30,373 nt of DNA from Fen-999 sp035654135 (GCA_035654135.1 DASRXN010000171.1:1-30373); one strand, 5' to 3'; numbered from the stretch's first letter, positions 9,146 through 18,089 are shown. A program made the numbers and translations. The notes: generated from the sequence alone by a model not told the origin.

Positions 9146-10288
9146 ATGAAAAAGAAAATTGCGGCAGCATCCGCCACCCTGTTGGCGGCGATATTGTTGG
9201 CGGCCTGTGGCCAGGGCGATCAGAAGGCTCCGCCCGGAGCCGCGCTGGGGGCGGGCGCTCCTCCCCCGCCGGAAGTCGATGTGGTAACCATCGCGACTGG
9301 CAGCACGACGCTGACTCGAGAGCTGCCGGGTCGGCTCGAAGCCTGGCGCACAGCCCAGGTGCGAGCACGCGTCGAGGGTATCGTCGAAAAGCGCTTGTTT
9401 GCCGAAGGCACGCACATCAAGGCCGGCACCCCCCTATTTCGCATCGACGATCGGACCTACAAGACCGGTGCTGCTGCTGCGGATGCCGACCTTGCCGTGG
9501 CGCGCACGACCGTGGAGCGTTACAAGCCATTGCTGGCGATGAAAGCGGTCAGTCAGCAGGAATACGATCAGGCCGAGGCCCGATTGAAGCAGACCGAGGC
9601 GGCATCGGCCAAGGCAAAGCTGGATCTCGAGAATGCAAGCGTGCTTGCACCCATTTCCGGCCGCATCGGCCGTGCCTTGGTGACCGAGGGCGCGTTGGTG
9701 GGCAAAGGCGAGGCGACGCCCCTTGCCACCATCGAGCAGATCGACCCGCTTTACGCCAACTTCACCCAGAGCAACACCGACCTGCTGCGACTGCGTCAGG
9801 CAATCAATGCCGGCCAACTGAAGAAATCCGGCGAGACACGCATCGACGTGCTGCTGGAGGACGGCAGCATCTACACGCGGCCCGGCAAGCTGCTGTTCTC
9901 AGATCTGGCCGTGGATCCGGCCACCGGCTCGGTCCTCATGCGTGCCCAGATTCCGAATCCGAATCGGGAGTTGCTGCCCGGCATGTTCGTGCGCATACGC
10001 TTTCCGGAGTCTGTGGCCGAGAATGCCATCACCGTGCCGCAGAAGGCGGTGCAAATGAATGCCCAGGGCCAGTTCGTCATGGTGATCGACAAGGATGGCA
10101 AGGCTGCACCCCAGCCGGTGAAAGTAGGAGGCATGAGTGGCAGCGATTTCATTGTCGTCGAGGGTCTGAAGGGTGGCGAACAAGTGATCGTCAATGGCCT
10201 CCAGAAGGTCCGGCCCGGCATGCAGGTGAAGGCGGCGCCTTCGGCGTCCGCCGGTGCGACGGCTCCAGCCGCCAAACAGGGGAACTGA
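9146..10288 (+). CDS. RND efflux periplasmic adaptor lipoprotein (AcrA/MexA type)
   Basis: This is the membrane-fusion protein that bridges the inner-membrane pump and outer-membrane channel of a tripartite efflux system. From the ATG at 9146 it has 380 residues. It begins with a lipoprotein signal (MKKK, hydrophobic stretch, lipobox LAAC), so it should be lipid-anchored in the inner membrane. The body has the family order: a biotinyl-lipoyl half with LPGRLEAWRTAQVRARVEGIV, an alpha-hairpin around AVSQQEYDQAEARLKQTEA, a second half with APISGRIGRALVTEGALV, then beta-barrel and membrane-proximal domains. An ATG 15 bases upstream (9131) is an alternative start. The pump gene follows after four bases. 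No TetR-type regulator is adjacent. The substrate cannot be told from sequence. Confidence 0.92.
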   Translation: MKKKIAAASATLLAAILLAACGQGDQKAPPGAALGAGAPPPPEVDVVTIATGSTTLTRELPGRLEAWRTAQVRARVEGIVEKRLFAEGTHIKAGTPLFRIDDRTYKTGAAAADADLAVARTTVERYKPLLAMKAVSQQEYDQAEARLKQTEAASAKAKLDLENASVLAPISGRIGRALVTEGALVGKGEATPLATIEQIDPLYANFTQSNTDLLRLRQAINAGQLKKSGETRIDVLLEDGSIYTRPGKLLFSDLAVDPATGSVLMRAQIPNPNRELLPGMFVRIRFPESVAENAITVPQKAVQMNAQGQFVMVIDKDGKAAPQPVKVGGMSGSDFIVVEGLKGGEQVIVNGLQKVRPGMQVKAAPSASAGATAPAAKQGN

Positions 10289-10292
10289 GCGG

Positions 10293-13200
10293 ATGCTGGC
10301 CAAGTTCTTCATCGATCGCCCCATCTTCGCCTGGGTGATCGCCATCATCATCGTTCTGGCCGGCGCGCTGGCGCTGAAGAAGCTGCCCGTGTCGGCCTAT
10401 CCGCAAGTGGCGGCGCCTTCCATCGCATTCAACATCACTTATCCCGGCGCTTCGGCCCAGGTCATCGAGGACACGGTGACGGCGCTCATCGAACAGGAGA
10501 TGAACGGCATCGAACACCTGCTGTACATGGAAGCCTCGTCCGAACTGGGTGTCGGCACCCTGACCCTGACCTTCGAGGCCAGCACCAACATCGACGTGGC
10601 CTCCGTCGAGGCGCAGAACCGTTACAAGCGCGTCGAGGCGCGCTTGCCCGAAGATGTCCGCCGGCTGGTCGTTCCCGTGACCAAACCGCAACGCAATTAC
10701 CTCATGTTCGTGATGTTCTATTCGCCGGACAAGAGCCTGAACAACGTCGCCTTGGGCAGCTTTGCGGCGGCCAATGTCCTCGATCAGATCAGACGGGTGC
10801 GGGGTGTCGGGGAGGCGATACTGTTCGGCACCGAATATTCCATGCGCATCTGGCTGCAACCGGCGAAGCTGAACGCCTACAATCTGGCGCCCGCCGATGT
10901 CGCCAATGCCTTGCGTGCCCAGAATGTGCAGCTTGCCACCGGCGAGCTGGGCCAGGCGCCGGCGGGCACCGGCCAGCAGTTCAATGCCGTCATCGTCACG
11001 CGCGGCCGCTTGTCGTCTCCCGAGGAATTCGGCAATGTCATCATCCGCGCCAAGGCCGATGGCTCGGCGGTGCGGGTGAAGGACGTGGCGCGGGTCGAGC
11101 TTGGTGCCCAGGACTACAACATCTTCGCCCGCCTCGACGGTCAGCCGGCGGCGGCCATCGCCGTACGCGTGGCGCCGGACGGCAACGCCCTGGAAGTGGC
11201 GAAGGCCGTGAAGGCGAAGATGGCCGAACTGTCCACCTACTTTCCCAAGGGTATCGCCTGGACCGTCCCCTACGACACTTCACGCTTCGTCGAAATTTCG
11301 ATCACCGAGGTGCTGTACACCCTTGCCGAAGCCATGTTGCTGGTGTTCCTGGTGATGTACCTGTTCCTGGAAAACTTCCGCGCCACGCTGATTCCGGCTG
11401 TCGTGGTGCCGGTGGCGCTGATGGGTGCGCTGACGGGCCTCTACCTGCTCTCATACTCCATCAACGTGCTGACGCTGTTTGCCATGGTGCTGGCCATCGG
11501 CATCGTGGTGGACGATGCCATCGTCGTCGTCGAGAACGTCGAGCGCATTATGACGGAGGAAGGTCTGGCGCCACGCGAGGCGACGCGCAAGGCGATGGGC
11601 CAGATCTTTGCCGCCATCATCGGCATCACGCTCGTGCTGATGGCCGTGTTTGTGCCCATGGCTTTCTTCGGTGGCTCGGTGGGCGCCATCTATCGCCAGT
11701 TTGCGGTGACGCTGGTGCTGACGATGGCGTTCTCGGCATTGATGGCGCTGACTCTGACGCCGGCCATGTGCGCGACGGTGCTGAAACACGTGCCGGGTGG
11801 CGGCTTGATGTCGAGCAAGGGCTTCTTCGGCTGGTTCAACCGCGCTTTCGGCGCCAGCGTCGCTGGCTACCGGGCCGGCGTTGCCCGCATGATCGTGCGT
11901 CCTTACCGCTGGCTGGTCGTCTTCAGCGCCATCCTCGTTGGTGTCGCCTGGCTGTTTGCCCACCTGCCGGGCAGCTTCCTGCCCGAAGAGGACCAGGGCT
12001 ACTTCATCAATGTCATGCAACTGCCGCCCGGTGCCACTCAGGAGCGGACGCTCGAAGTCGTGAAGCAGGTCGAGGCTTACTACCAGAAGCAGCCGGAAGT
12101 GGAACATGTCATCGGCGTCGTCGGTTTCTCCTTCTTTGGCCGCGGCCAGAATGCCGCGCTGGCTTTCGTCCGCCTCAAGGACTGGGACGAGCGCAAGGAT
12201 GCCAACAGCATTGCCGGTGCCGTCATCCGCCGTGCCAACATGGCGCTGTTCCAGATCAAGCAGGCCTTCATCTTCGCCACCAATGTGCCGCCGATTCCCG
12301 AATTGGGCGCCATCGGCGGCTTCGACTTTCGTCTGCAGGATCGGTCGGGCCAGGGCCGTGACAAATTGATGGAAGCGCGCAATATGGTGCTGGGCCTGGC
12401 GAGCAAGAATCCGGCTCTCGCCGGCGTGCGGCCGGAGGGCCAGGAACCGGCGCCGCAGTTGATGCTTGATATCGACCAGGCCAAGGCGCAGACCCTGTCA
12501 ATCGACATGGCCAGTCTCAACGACACTCTGCAGTCGGCGCTCGGTGTCGCCTATATCAACGACTTCGTCCGTCAGGGCCGCATCCTGCGCGTGCAGATGC
12601 AGGCAGAGCCCGACTTGCGGTCGCGGCCGGACGACATCCTGCGACTGCCGGTGAAGAACGCGCGCGGCGAGATGATCCCCTTGGCCGAAATCGCCAGTCC
12701 GCGCTGGATCGTCGGCCTGCCCAAGCTCGACCGCTACAACGGCAATCCGTCGTTCAAGATTTCCGGCGGGCCGGCACCGGGGCACAGCACCGGCGAGGCG
12801 ATGGCCGCCATGGAGAGCATTGCTGCCCAACTGCCACCCGGGCTGGGATTCGAATGGTCCGGGACTTCGTTTGAGGAACAGTTGTCGGGCGCTCAGGCAC
12901 CGTTCCTCTTCGGCCTGTCGCTGCTGGTTGTCTTTCTGGCCCTGGCGGCACTCTACGAAAGCTGGTCGATTCCCTTTGCCGTCATCCTCGTGGTGCCGCT
13001 CGGCGTGCTGGGTGCGCTGCTGGCCGTCACGCTGCGCGGCCTGCCCAACGACGTGTTCTTCAAGGTGGGCCTGATCGCGATCATCGGCCTCTCCTCCAAG
13101 AACGCGATCCTGATCATCGAGTTCGCCCGCACGCTGCACGAGCGGGGCATGGGCCTGCTGGAGGCGACGATGGAAGCCTGCCGGCTGCGTATCCGGCCCA

Positions 13201-13415
13201 TCGTCATGACCTCGCTGGCTTTCATCCTCGGCGTGCTGCCGCTGGCGATTTCCACCGGCGCTGGCGCCCAGAGCCGCCATGCCATCGGCACCGGCGTCAT
13301 CGGCGGCATGATCACGGCCACGCTGCTGGCGGTGTTCCTGGTGCCGGTGTTCTTCGTCGTCGTGCGCAGGATCTTTCCGGGCAAGCCGCGCGGCGAGGAG
13401 AGCCATCATGAGTAA
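10293..13415 (+). CDS. RND family multidrug efflux pump, inner-membrane permease (AcrB/MexB type)
   Basis: This is a proton-driven export pump of 1040 residues, the normal length for the hydrophobe/amphiphile RND family, expected to trap substrates in the periplasm and inner membrane. The start MLAKFFIDRPIFAWVIAI is the standard N-terminus, with AGGGGA about nine bases upstream; earlier in-frame codons are not part of the gene. The proton-relay residues are present: Asp407-Asp408 in VVDDAIVVVENV, at the same numbers as E. coli AcrB, and Lys936 in SSKNAILIIEFA. The two halves, each a large periplasmic loop plus transmembrane bundle, are complete. It starts four bases after the adaptor gene and its end overlaps the channel gene by eight bases, so the three are one transcript. 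Confidence 0.95.
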   Translation: MLAKFFIDRPIFAWVIAIIIVLAGALALKKLPVSAYPQVAAPSIAFNITYPGASAQVIEDTVTALIEQEMNGIEHLLYMEASSELGVGTLTLTFEASTNIDVASVEAQNRYKRVEARLPEDVRRLVVPVTKPQRNYLMFVMFYSPDKSLNNVALGSFAAANVLDQIRRVRGVGEAILFGTEYSMRIWLQPAKLNAYNLAPADVANALRAQNVQLATGELGQAPAGTGQQFNAVIVTRGRLSSPEEFGNVIIRAKADGSAVRVKDVARVELGAQDYNIFARLDGQPAAAIAVRVAPDGNALEVAKAVKAKMAELSTYFPKGIAWTVPYDTSRFVEISITEVLYTLAEAMLLVFLVMYLFLENFRATLIPAVVVPVALMGALTGLYLLSYSINVLTLFAMVLAIGIVVDDAIVVVENVERIMTEEGLAPREATRKAMGQIFAAIIGITLVLMAVFVPMAFFGGSVGAIYRQFAVTLVLTMAFSALMALTLTPAMCATVLKHVPGGGLMSSKGFFGWFNRAFGASVAGYRAGVARMIVRPYRWLVVFSAILVGVAWLFAHLPGSFLPEEDQGYFINVMQLPPGATQERTLEVVKQVEAYYQKQPEVEHVIGVVGFSFFGRGQNAALAFVRLKDWDERKDANSIAGAVIRRANMALFQIKQAFIFATNVPPIPELGAIGGFDFRLQDRSGQGRDKLMEARNMVLGLASKNPALAGVRPEGQEPAPQLMLDIDQAKAQTLSIDMASLNDTLQSALGVAYINDFVRQGRILRVQMQAEPDLRSRPDDILRLPVKNARGEMIPLAEIASPRWIVGLPKLDRYNGNPSFKISGGPAPGHSTGEAMAAMESIAAQLPPGLGFEWSGTSFEEQLSGAQAPFLFGLSLLVVFLALAALYESWSIPFAVILVVPLGVLGALLAVTLRGLPNDVFFKVGLIAIIGLSSKNAILIIEFARTLHERGMGLLEATMEACRLRIRPIVMTSLAFILGVLPLAISTGAGAQSRHAIGTGVIGGMITATLLAVFLVPVFFVVVRRIFPGKPRGEESHHE

Positions 13416-14811
13416 GGCGACGCCGCTGGTGCTGGCCGGCCTGCTTTCGGCCTGCTCCTTGGCCCCCGAGTACCAGCGACCAGAAGCGCCGGTGGCGGCC
13501 GCCTGGCCGGAGGATGCCGTTGCCGGCACCCGCGCCCCCGCTGGCCTTGATTGGCGCGCCTACTTTGCCGATGCTCAACTGCAAGGCCTGATCGCGGCGG
13601 CACTCGAGCAGAACCGCGACCTGCGCATTGCCGTCGCCCGCGTGGCCGAGGCACGTGCCCTGTATGGCGTCGCACGCGCCGACCGGCTGCCGAATGTCGA
13701 TGCCGTTGCCAGCCGCAGTGAGGCGCGCTTGCCGGCCGATCTGTCGGCCACCGGCCAGGCCATGACGGCACAACGCTACGATGTCAATCTCGGCGTCACG
13801 GCATTCGAACTGGATTTCTGGGGCCGGATCGCCAGCCTGACCGAGGCCGCGAAGGCTAGTTACCTCGCCACAGAGGAGGCGCAGCGCGCCTTCGGCCTGT
13901 CGCTGATTGCCGATGTTGCGAGCGCCTACTTTGGTTTGCTGGAACTGGACGAGCGGACGGCAATTGCCCGCGAGACGCTCGCCAGCCGCGAGGAATCGCG
14001 TACGCTGATCGCCAGGCGGCGGGAAGTCGGCATCGCCGGCGATCTCGACTACCTCGCTGCCGATGGCGCCACCGAGGCAGCGCGCGCCGAACTGGCCAGT
14101 CTTGAGCGTCAACGGTCGGCGGCGGCTACCGCCTTGACGCTGCTGGTCGGCAAGCCGTTGAACGATCTCCAGGTGAGTGGGCGCAAGCTGGCCGAACAGT
14201 CGGTGGTTACCGACCTGTCGGCCGGCCTGCCATCGGAAGTGCTGACGCGCCGTCCCGACGTGCTGGCGGCCGAGCAGCGGCTGATTGCCGCCAACGCCAG
14301 CATCGGCGCCGCTCGCGCCGCCTTCCTGCCACGCATCTCGCTCACTGCCGCCTTCGGCACGGCCAGCGCGGCGCTGAGCGGGCTGTTCGACAGCGGCAGC
14401 GGCGCCTGGAGTTTCGTCCCAGTGCTGCGTTATCCACTGTTCGATGCCGGTCGCACGGCCGCCAATGCCGATCTCGCCGAGGCGCGCAAGGTGATCGCGG
14501 TCGCCGACTACGAAAGGACAATCCAGCAGGCGTTCCGGGAAGTGGCCGATCTGCTGGCGGCACGCGACAAGCTGGCCGGGCAGTTGAAGGCGCAGGAAGC
14601 TGCAGAAAAGGCGCAGACGGAGCGACTGCGCATCGTCGATGCCCGCTATAAGGCCGGTATCAGCAGCTATCTCGAAGTGCTGGATGCCCAGAGGGAACTA
14701 TTCACCGCGCAACAGTCAGTCGTGGCGACACGCCGCGCCTGGCTCGCCACCGCCGCGCAGCTTTACAAGGCGCTGGGCGGCGGGGACGCGGTGCCTACAA
14801 GGGCCTCTTGA
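13408..14811 (+). CDS. Efflux outer-membrane channel lipoprotein (OprM/NodT family)
   Basis: This is the TolC-like outer-membrane exit duct for the preceding pump. The 467-residue product starts with a short lipoprotein signal and lipobox LLSAC, then the family hallmark SLAPEYQRPE. The two repeats of the outer membrane efflux fold follow, with ELDFWGRI near residue 135 and the second-half hallmark LTRRPDVLAAEQRLIAANA. The end, SYLEVLDAQRELFTAQQ and a final helix, is complete. GAGGAGAG stands upstream of the ATG, which overlaps the end of the permease gene by eight bases (translational coupling). The last 17 bases overlap the end of the convergent DUF3365 gene. Confidence 0.94.
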   Translation: MSKATPLVLAGLLSACSLAPEYQRPEAPVAAAWPEDAVAGTRAPAGLDWRAYFADAQLQGLIAAALEQNRDLRIAVARVAEARALYGVARADRLPNVDAVASRSEARLPADLSATGQAMTAQRYDVNLGVTAFELDFWGRIASLTEAAKASYLATEEAQRAFGLSLIADVASAYFGLLELDERTAIARETLASREESRTLIARRREVGIAGDLDYLAADGATEAARAELASLERQRSAAATALTLLVGKPLNDLQVSGRKLAEQSVVTDLSAGLPSEVLTRRPDVLAAEQRLIAANASIGAARAAFLPRISLTAAFGTASAALSGLFDSGSGAWSFVPVLRYPLFDAGRTAANADLAEARKVIAVADYERTIQQAFREVADLLAARDKLAGQLKAQEAAEKAQTERLRIVDARYKAGISSYLEVLDAQRELFTAQQSVVATRRAWLATAAQLYKALGGGDAVPTRAS

Positions 14812-15358
14812 GCGTGATGGCGCCGCGCACCTCGGCGGCGCTGTAGCCGATGGCCTTGTCATCAGGGTAGAGTTCCTTCAGCTTCGCCTGTACCGCTGGA
14901 GAAATCCGGTCGGTGGTGCCGTGGCATTGGAGGCAGAGATCCTGGGTCGGCAGCGCCTTCATGTAGCGATAGACCTGCTGGCCGTCGACGCTTACCAGCT
15001 CGCCCTTTTCCAGTCCCGTCGGCTTCTCGCCGGCGGCAACACGCCGGTCGAAGTCTTCCAGCACGGCCTTCTCCCAAGCATCGGGAGCCGCCTTGGGGTT
15101 GCGATTCCTCAGGCTGACGCGGCGGATGGCCCAGCCTGTCTTTTCCGATGCCGCCTTGGCCATGGCCGGTGCCTTGTCGCGGCAGACGCCGATGGCGTTT
15201 TCGGGACCGCCCTTGCGGATCTCATCGTCCAGCACTTCCAGCAGCTTGGGCGGGATCGACACCGCCACCTTGCGGGCTTCGTCCATCAATTGCACTTCGT
15301 CGGCGAAGGCAGGCAGGGTGGCCGCAAGGGCGAGGGCGAGTACTGCCATGTGCAGCAT
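14795..15358 (-). CDS. Periplasmic mono-heme DUF3365 (Tll0287-like) protein
   Basis: This is a 187-residue secreted protein. Residues 1-19 form a Sec signal peptide ending in PAFA-DE. The mature part matches the DUF3365/Tll0287-like heme family, with a small-molecule-sensor-like N-terminal region (ENAIGVCRDKAPAMA) and one c-type heme site, CLQCH at Cys142-Cys145-His146. It ends in an AVRGAITLKRPL strand. The start at 15358 is fixed by AAGGAGA nine bases upstream; open frame further upstream belongs to another frame of ubiJ. It follows ubiJ by 29 bases and may be co-transcribed with the ubiquinone genes, a place where ubiB might be expected. Its role, electron transfer or redox/gas sensing, is not known. 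Confidence 0.88.
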   Translation of the reverse strand: MLHMAVLALALAATLPAFADEVQLMDEARKVAVSIPPKLLEVLDDEIRKGGPENAIGVCRDKAPAMAKAASEKTGWAIRRVSLRNRNPKAAPDAWEKAVLEDFDRRVAAGEKPTGLEKGELVSVDGQQVYRYMKALPTQDLCLQCHGTTDRISPAVQAKLKELYPDDKAIGYSAAEVRGAITLKRPL

Positions 15359-15387
15359 GGTGTTCTCCTTGAATATGACAGGGTGAT

Positions 15388-15951
15388 TCAGGCCAGCGCC
15401 CTGACGCGAACATCGAGCCTGGACATGTCGGCGGCGAAGGCTTCGAGGTCGGCGCGAAATGCTGTCAGTTCGGGGCGGGTGGCGAGCAAGTGCGCTTCCT
15501 CGCCGAGATATTCGGTGACGTTTTCGGCCAGATTGCGCGCCGCCTGCTTCTGCCAGGCAGTCAGTGCCGACAAACCGCCGCCGATGCGATGAGCGGCGAT
15601 ATCGCCGACCAGCTTCGACAGGTCTTCCTCGGCATCCCAGCGCAGGTTCTTCAGTACGAAGGAGAGGGCGGTGGCGAACTCCGCATTGCCGGTCACATGG
15701 GCGCCGGACATCGCTTTGTCCATTCCTTGCAAGGCGACAAACGGCGTATCGGCGGGCAGGACGACGGTGACGTCGACTGCTTCGTCGCCGGCGGCTTCGA
15801 ACAGCCCGTCTGCGGTGACGCGGAATGCAAGCTGCCACGGCGACATCTCGAAACGCGCCTGCCGGCCGGCAAAGCCGCGTAACTGCTGGCGCGCCCAGGC
15901 AGCCTGACCGAGCAGGTGGTTGAGCGCGCCGAGGACTACCGTGTCGATCAC
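15388..15951 (-). CDS. ubiJ: Ubiquinone biosynthesis accessory factor UbiJ (SCP2 domain)
   Basis: UbiJ is the lipid-binding accessory protein of the cytosolic Ubi complex, thought to present hydrophobic ubiquinone intermediates to the hydroxylases and methylases. The 187-residue product has an N-terminal SCP2-like sheet (about 15-110), with RFEMSPWQLAFRVTADGLFE and GAHVTGNAEFATALSFVL, then a helical C-terminus typical of UbiJ/YigP. The start is GTG, sharing GTGA with the stop of the Tim44-like gene (four-base overlap), so the two are coupled. It sits two genes after ubiE, as in many proteobacteria, but ubiB does not follow; a heme protein gene does. Confidence 0.87.
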   Translation of the reverse strand: MIDTVVLGALNHLLGQAAWARQQLRGFAGRQARFEMSPWQLAFRVTADGLFEAAGDEAVDVTVVLPADTPFVALQGMDKAMSGAHVTGNAEFATALSFVLKNLRWDAEEDLSKLVGDIAAHRIGGGLSALTAWQKQAARNLAENVTEYLGEEAHLLATRPELTAFRADLEAFAADMSRLDVRVRALA

Positions 15952-16823
15952 TGGATCTGCTGGATGCCGGCGACCTGCCAGCCGCCGCCAGCTACCGGCT
16001 TCGTCAGGTGCCAGATTTCGGCGAAGGGCTGCGCCGCCGCGTTGGCTTGCTCGCGGATTTGGCCCGAGAAGCGAACGCTGGCGATATAACGGTCGCTTTC
16101 GGTGACCAGTTCGAGCAGTTCGGCGTCGAGATGCTGGACATCGGTTTCCTGTTTGGCGTGGCCGCGCTCCTCGTACTGCATCTGGATCTCGGCAAAGACC
16201 TCGGGGGCGAGGAACTGCTTGAGGTCGTCGAGGTTACCGGCATCGTTGGCGGCCTGCAGGCGGATGAAGTTCAGCTTGGCTTGACGCAGGAATCCTTCGC
16301 TGTCAAAGCCGGCGGGAACATTGGTCGCGGCAGCGGTACCGCCAATTGCAGGGGCGGCGGTCGGCTCGAAGTGCATCGGCTCGGAAGTGCTGCCCACGCC
16401 GCCGGCGTAGGCAGCGTGTTGCGACGGCTGACTCTTGCGGAACAGCAACCGGAAGACGAATACGGCCGCCATCACCAGCAGCAGGATCATCAACATGTTG
16501 GCCATGCCTTCGCCCATGCCGAAGTGCGACAGCAGGGCGGCGATGCCGAGGCCGGCGGCCAAGCCGGCGATCGGGCCGAGCCAGCGGCTCATGCCGGACG
16601 GCTGCGGCGCCGGTGCCTGGGGCGTGGCGGCAGGCTTCGCCGGCACGGTTGGCGCGGCGTTCGGGGTTGGCGCCGTCGGAGCCGGGGCCGCCTTTTGCAC
16701 AGGCGTGCTGCTGCGGTTCATGCCGATGGAGCGGCTGCCGCCGAGGCGTGCGGCTTCGGCGTCCTGGGCGAACAGGCCGATGCCGATGACGGCGGCGAAC
16801 AAGGCGAGGGCGATGTTTCTCAT
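15948..16823 (-). CDS. Tim44-like domain membrane protein
   Basis: This 291-residue protein has an N-terminal signal or anchor (residues 1-24), a Pro/Ala-rich linker (about 45-78), a hydrophobic region with two likely membrane segments (about 81-127: WLGPIAGLAAGLGIAALL, then MANMLMILLLVMAAVFVFRLL) and a C-terminal Tim44-like domain (about 165-291). The domain shows GFLRQAKLNFIRLQAANDAG and ends FAEIWHLTKPVAGGGWQVAGIQQ. Bacterial Tim44-like proteins lack an agreed function; the fold resembles the peptide- or lipid-contacting domain of mitochondrial Tim44. The ATG has GGAGGAAC just upstream. The position between ubiE and ubiJ suggests a link to quinone synthesis or membrane assembly. The linker after the membrane region carries one copy of the dispersed motif. 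Confidence 0.88.
   Translation of the reverse strand: MRNIALALFAAVIGIGLFAQDAEAARLGGSRSIGMNRSSTPVQKAAPAPTAPTPNAAPTVPAKPAATPQAPAPQPSGMSRWLGPIAGLAAGLGIAALLSHFGMGEGMANMLMILLLVMAAVFVFRLLFRKSQPSQHAAYAGGVGSTSEPMHFEPTAAPAIGGTAAATNVPAGFDSEGFLRQAKLNFIRLQAANDAGNLDDLKQFLAPEVFAEIQMQYEERGHAKQETDVQHLDAELLELVTESDRYIASVRFSGQIREQANAAAQPFAEIWHLTKPVAGGGWQVAGIQQIQ
16414..16440 (-). repeat. Dispersed motif, copy 2 (inside the Tim44-like gene)
   Basis: On the plus strand this reads GCGTGT, four variable bases (TGCG), then ACGGCTGACTCTTGCGG. Apart from the four variable bases it equals copy 3 over 27 positions (23 identities). The sense strand of the host gene carries AGTCAGCCGT, in frame as KSQPSQH. It lies in the linker after the membrane segments. 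Confidence 0.6.
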
Positions 16824-16839
16824 GGAGTTCCTCCGTGGG

Positions 16840-17571
16840 TTACAGCTTGTAGCCGCGGTGCAGGGCGACGACGCCCGCGGTCAGGTTGAAGTAATCGACC
16901 TTCGCCAGCCCGGCTTGTTCCATCAAGCCCTTGAGCGTTTCCTGGTCCGGATGCATGCGGATGGATTCGGCGAGATAGCGGTAGCTGTCGGGGTCGTTGA
17001 CGATCTTGCTGCCCAGCCACGGCAGCACCTTGAAGGAATAGAGGTCGTAGAAGGGGGTCAGGGGTTCCCAGACCTTGGAAAATTCCAGCACCAGCAGCCG
17101 ACCGCCGGTGCGCAGCACGCGGCGCATTTCGGCCAGGGCCTTGTCCTTGTGGGTCATGTTGCGCAGGCCGAAGGCGACGGTGACGACGTCGAAATGATTG
17201 TCCGGGAAGGGCAGCTTCTCGGCATCGCATTGGGCGACCGGGCCGAGCACGCCCTCGTCGAGCAGCCGGTCGCGGCCGCGGGTGAGCATGGCGTTGTTGA
17301 TGTCGGTGAGCCAGACTTCGCCGCTCGGGCCAACCCGCTTGGCGAATCCGGAGGAAAGATCGCCGGTGCCACCGGCAATATCGAGGACACGGTCGCCGGG
17401 CCTGACGGCCGACACCTGTAGCGTGAAGGCCTTCCAGAGCCGGTGCAGGCCCATCGACATGAGATCGTTCATCACGTCGTACTTCTGCGCGACCGACGAG
17501 AAGACGCCTTCGACGCGCTTGGCCTTGTCCGCTTCCTTGACCGTTTCGAAACCGAAGTGGGTGTCCGACAT
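16840..17571 (-). CDS. ubiE: Ubiquinone/menaquinone biosynthesis C-methyltransferase UbiE
   Basis: UbiE is the SAM-dependent C-methylase of the ubiquinone (and, where present, menaquinone) pathway. The 243-residue product starts MSDTHFGFETV and carries VFSSVAQKYDVMNDLMSMGLHRLWK. The SAM motif I is DIAGGTGDL (residues 64-72). VTVAFGLRNMTHKDKAL and the C-terminal signature YRYLAESIRMHPDQETLKGL are present, and it ends in LHRGYKL. I chose the ATG at 17571 because it matches the family N-terminus; an upstream in-frame ATG would run through the end of the DUF971 gene. The upstream stop is one base from this start (TGA C ATG), so translation is probably coupled. The Tim44-like gene follows after 16 bases. 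Confidence 0.96.
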   Translation of the reverse strand: MSDTHFGFETVKEADKAKRVEGVFSSVAQKYDVMNDLMSMGLHRLWKAFTLQVSAVRPGDRVLDIAGGTGDLSSGFAKRVGPSGEVWLTDINNAMLTRGRDRLLDEGVLGPVAQCDAEKLPFPDNHFDVVTVAFGLRNMTHKDKALAEMRRVLRTGGRLLVLEFSKVWEPLTPFYDLYSFKVLPWLGSKIVNDPDSYRYLAESIRMHPDQETLKGLMEQAGLAKVDYFNLTAGVVALHRGYKL

Positions 17572-17572
17572 G

Positions 17573-18013
17573 TCAATGACTGCCGCAGGAACCGCCGCTG
17601 CCGCAACTGCCACCGGACTTGGGTGGACGGGTGGAGGAGTCGATGTCGCGGCTGCCGTCGGCGCCGGCCAGCCGGGCCAGGTAGGCCTGCCAGTAGGATT
17701 CCTGGTTGATGCCCAGATCGTAGAGCAGGTCCCAGGAATAGATGCCCGTGTCGTGGCCGTCCGAGAAGAAGGGTTGCACGGCGTAGTTGCCGACGGCCGC
17801 GAGGTTCGTGATATCGACGTTGCGTTTGCCGGTTTGCAGGGTTTCCTGGCCGGGGCCGTGGCCGCGTACTTCGGCAGAGGGCGAGTAGACGCGCAGGTAC
17901 TCGTAGGGCAATTTGAAGGTGGCGCCGTCGCTGAAACTGACTTCCATCAGCTTCGACTGCTGGTGCAGCTTTATTTCCGTCGGAATCGGCGTGTGCTTGT
18001 CTAGCCCGGCCAT
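17573..18013 (-). CDS. DUF971 domain protein with Cys/Gly/Ser tail
   Basis: This 146-residue protein has a DUF971 domain over residues about 10-115 (the fold also found at the N-terminus of gamma-butyrobetaine hydroxylase), with PTEIKLHQQSKLMEVSFSDG, LPYEYLRVYSPSAEVRG and FSDGHDTGIYSWDLLYDLG. DUF971 proteins are often tied to Fe-S or Mrp-type partners, but no function is settled. Unusually it ends in a low-complexity repeat, GGSCGSGGSCGSH, with two cysteines and a terminal histidine that could bind metal. It is the first gene of the run DUF971-ubiE-Tim44-ubiJ, and its stop is one base from the ubiE start. No clear ribosome site is visible. It is divergent from phoB. Confidence 0.88.
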   Translation of the reverse strand: MAGLDKHTPIPTEIKLHQQSKLMEVSFSDGATFKLPYEYLRVYSPSAEVRGHGPGQETLQTGKRNVDITNLAAVGNYAVQPFFSDGHDTGIYSWDLLYDLGINQESYWQAYLARLAGADGSRDIDSSTRPPKSGGSCGSGGSCGSH

Positions 18014-18089
18014 GATTGTGTAGGTTATGGTCAGAGTTCGTAGGGGGCGCCTATCATAGCGCAGGCGCAGAGTGGCGGTGGCGGGAGGG

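Noticed and set aside
18051..18056. Minus-strand -10 (TATGAT-like) for the DUF971-ubiE run
   Set aside because: A plausible -10 exists, but no -35 at a suitable distance was found, so it was not annotated.
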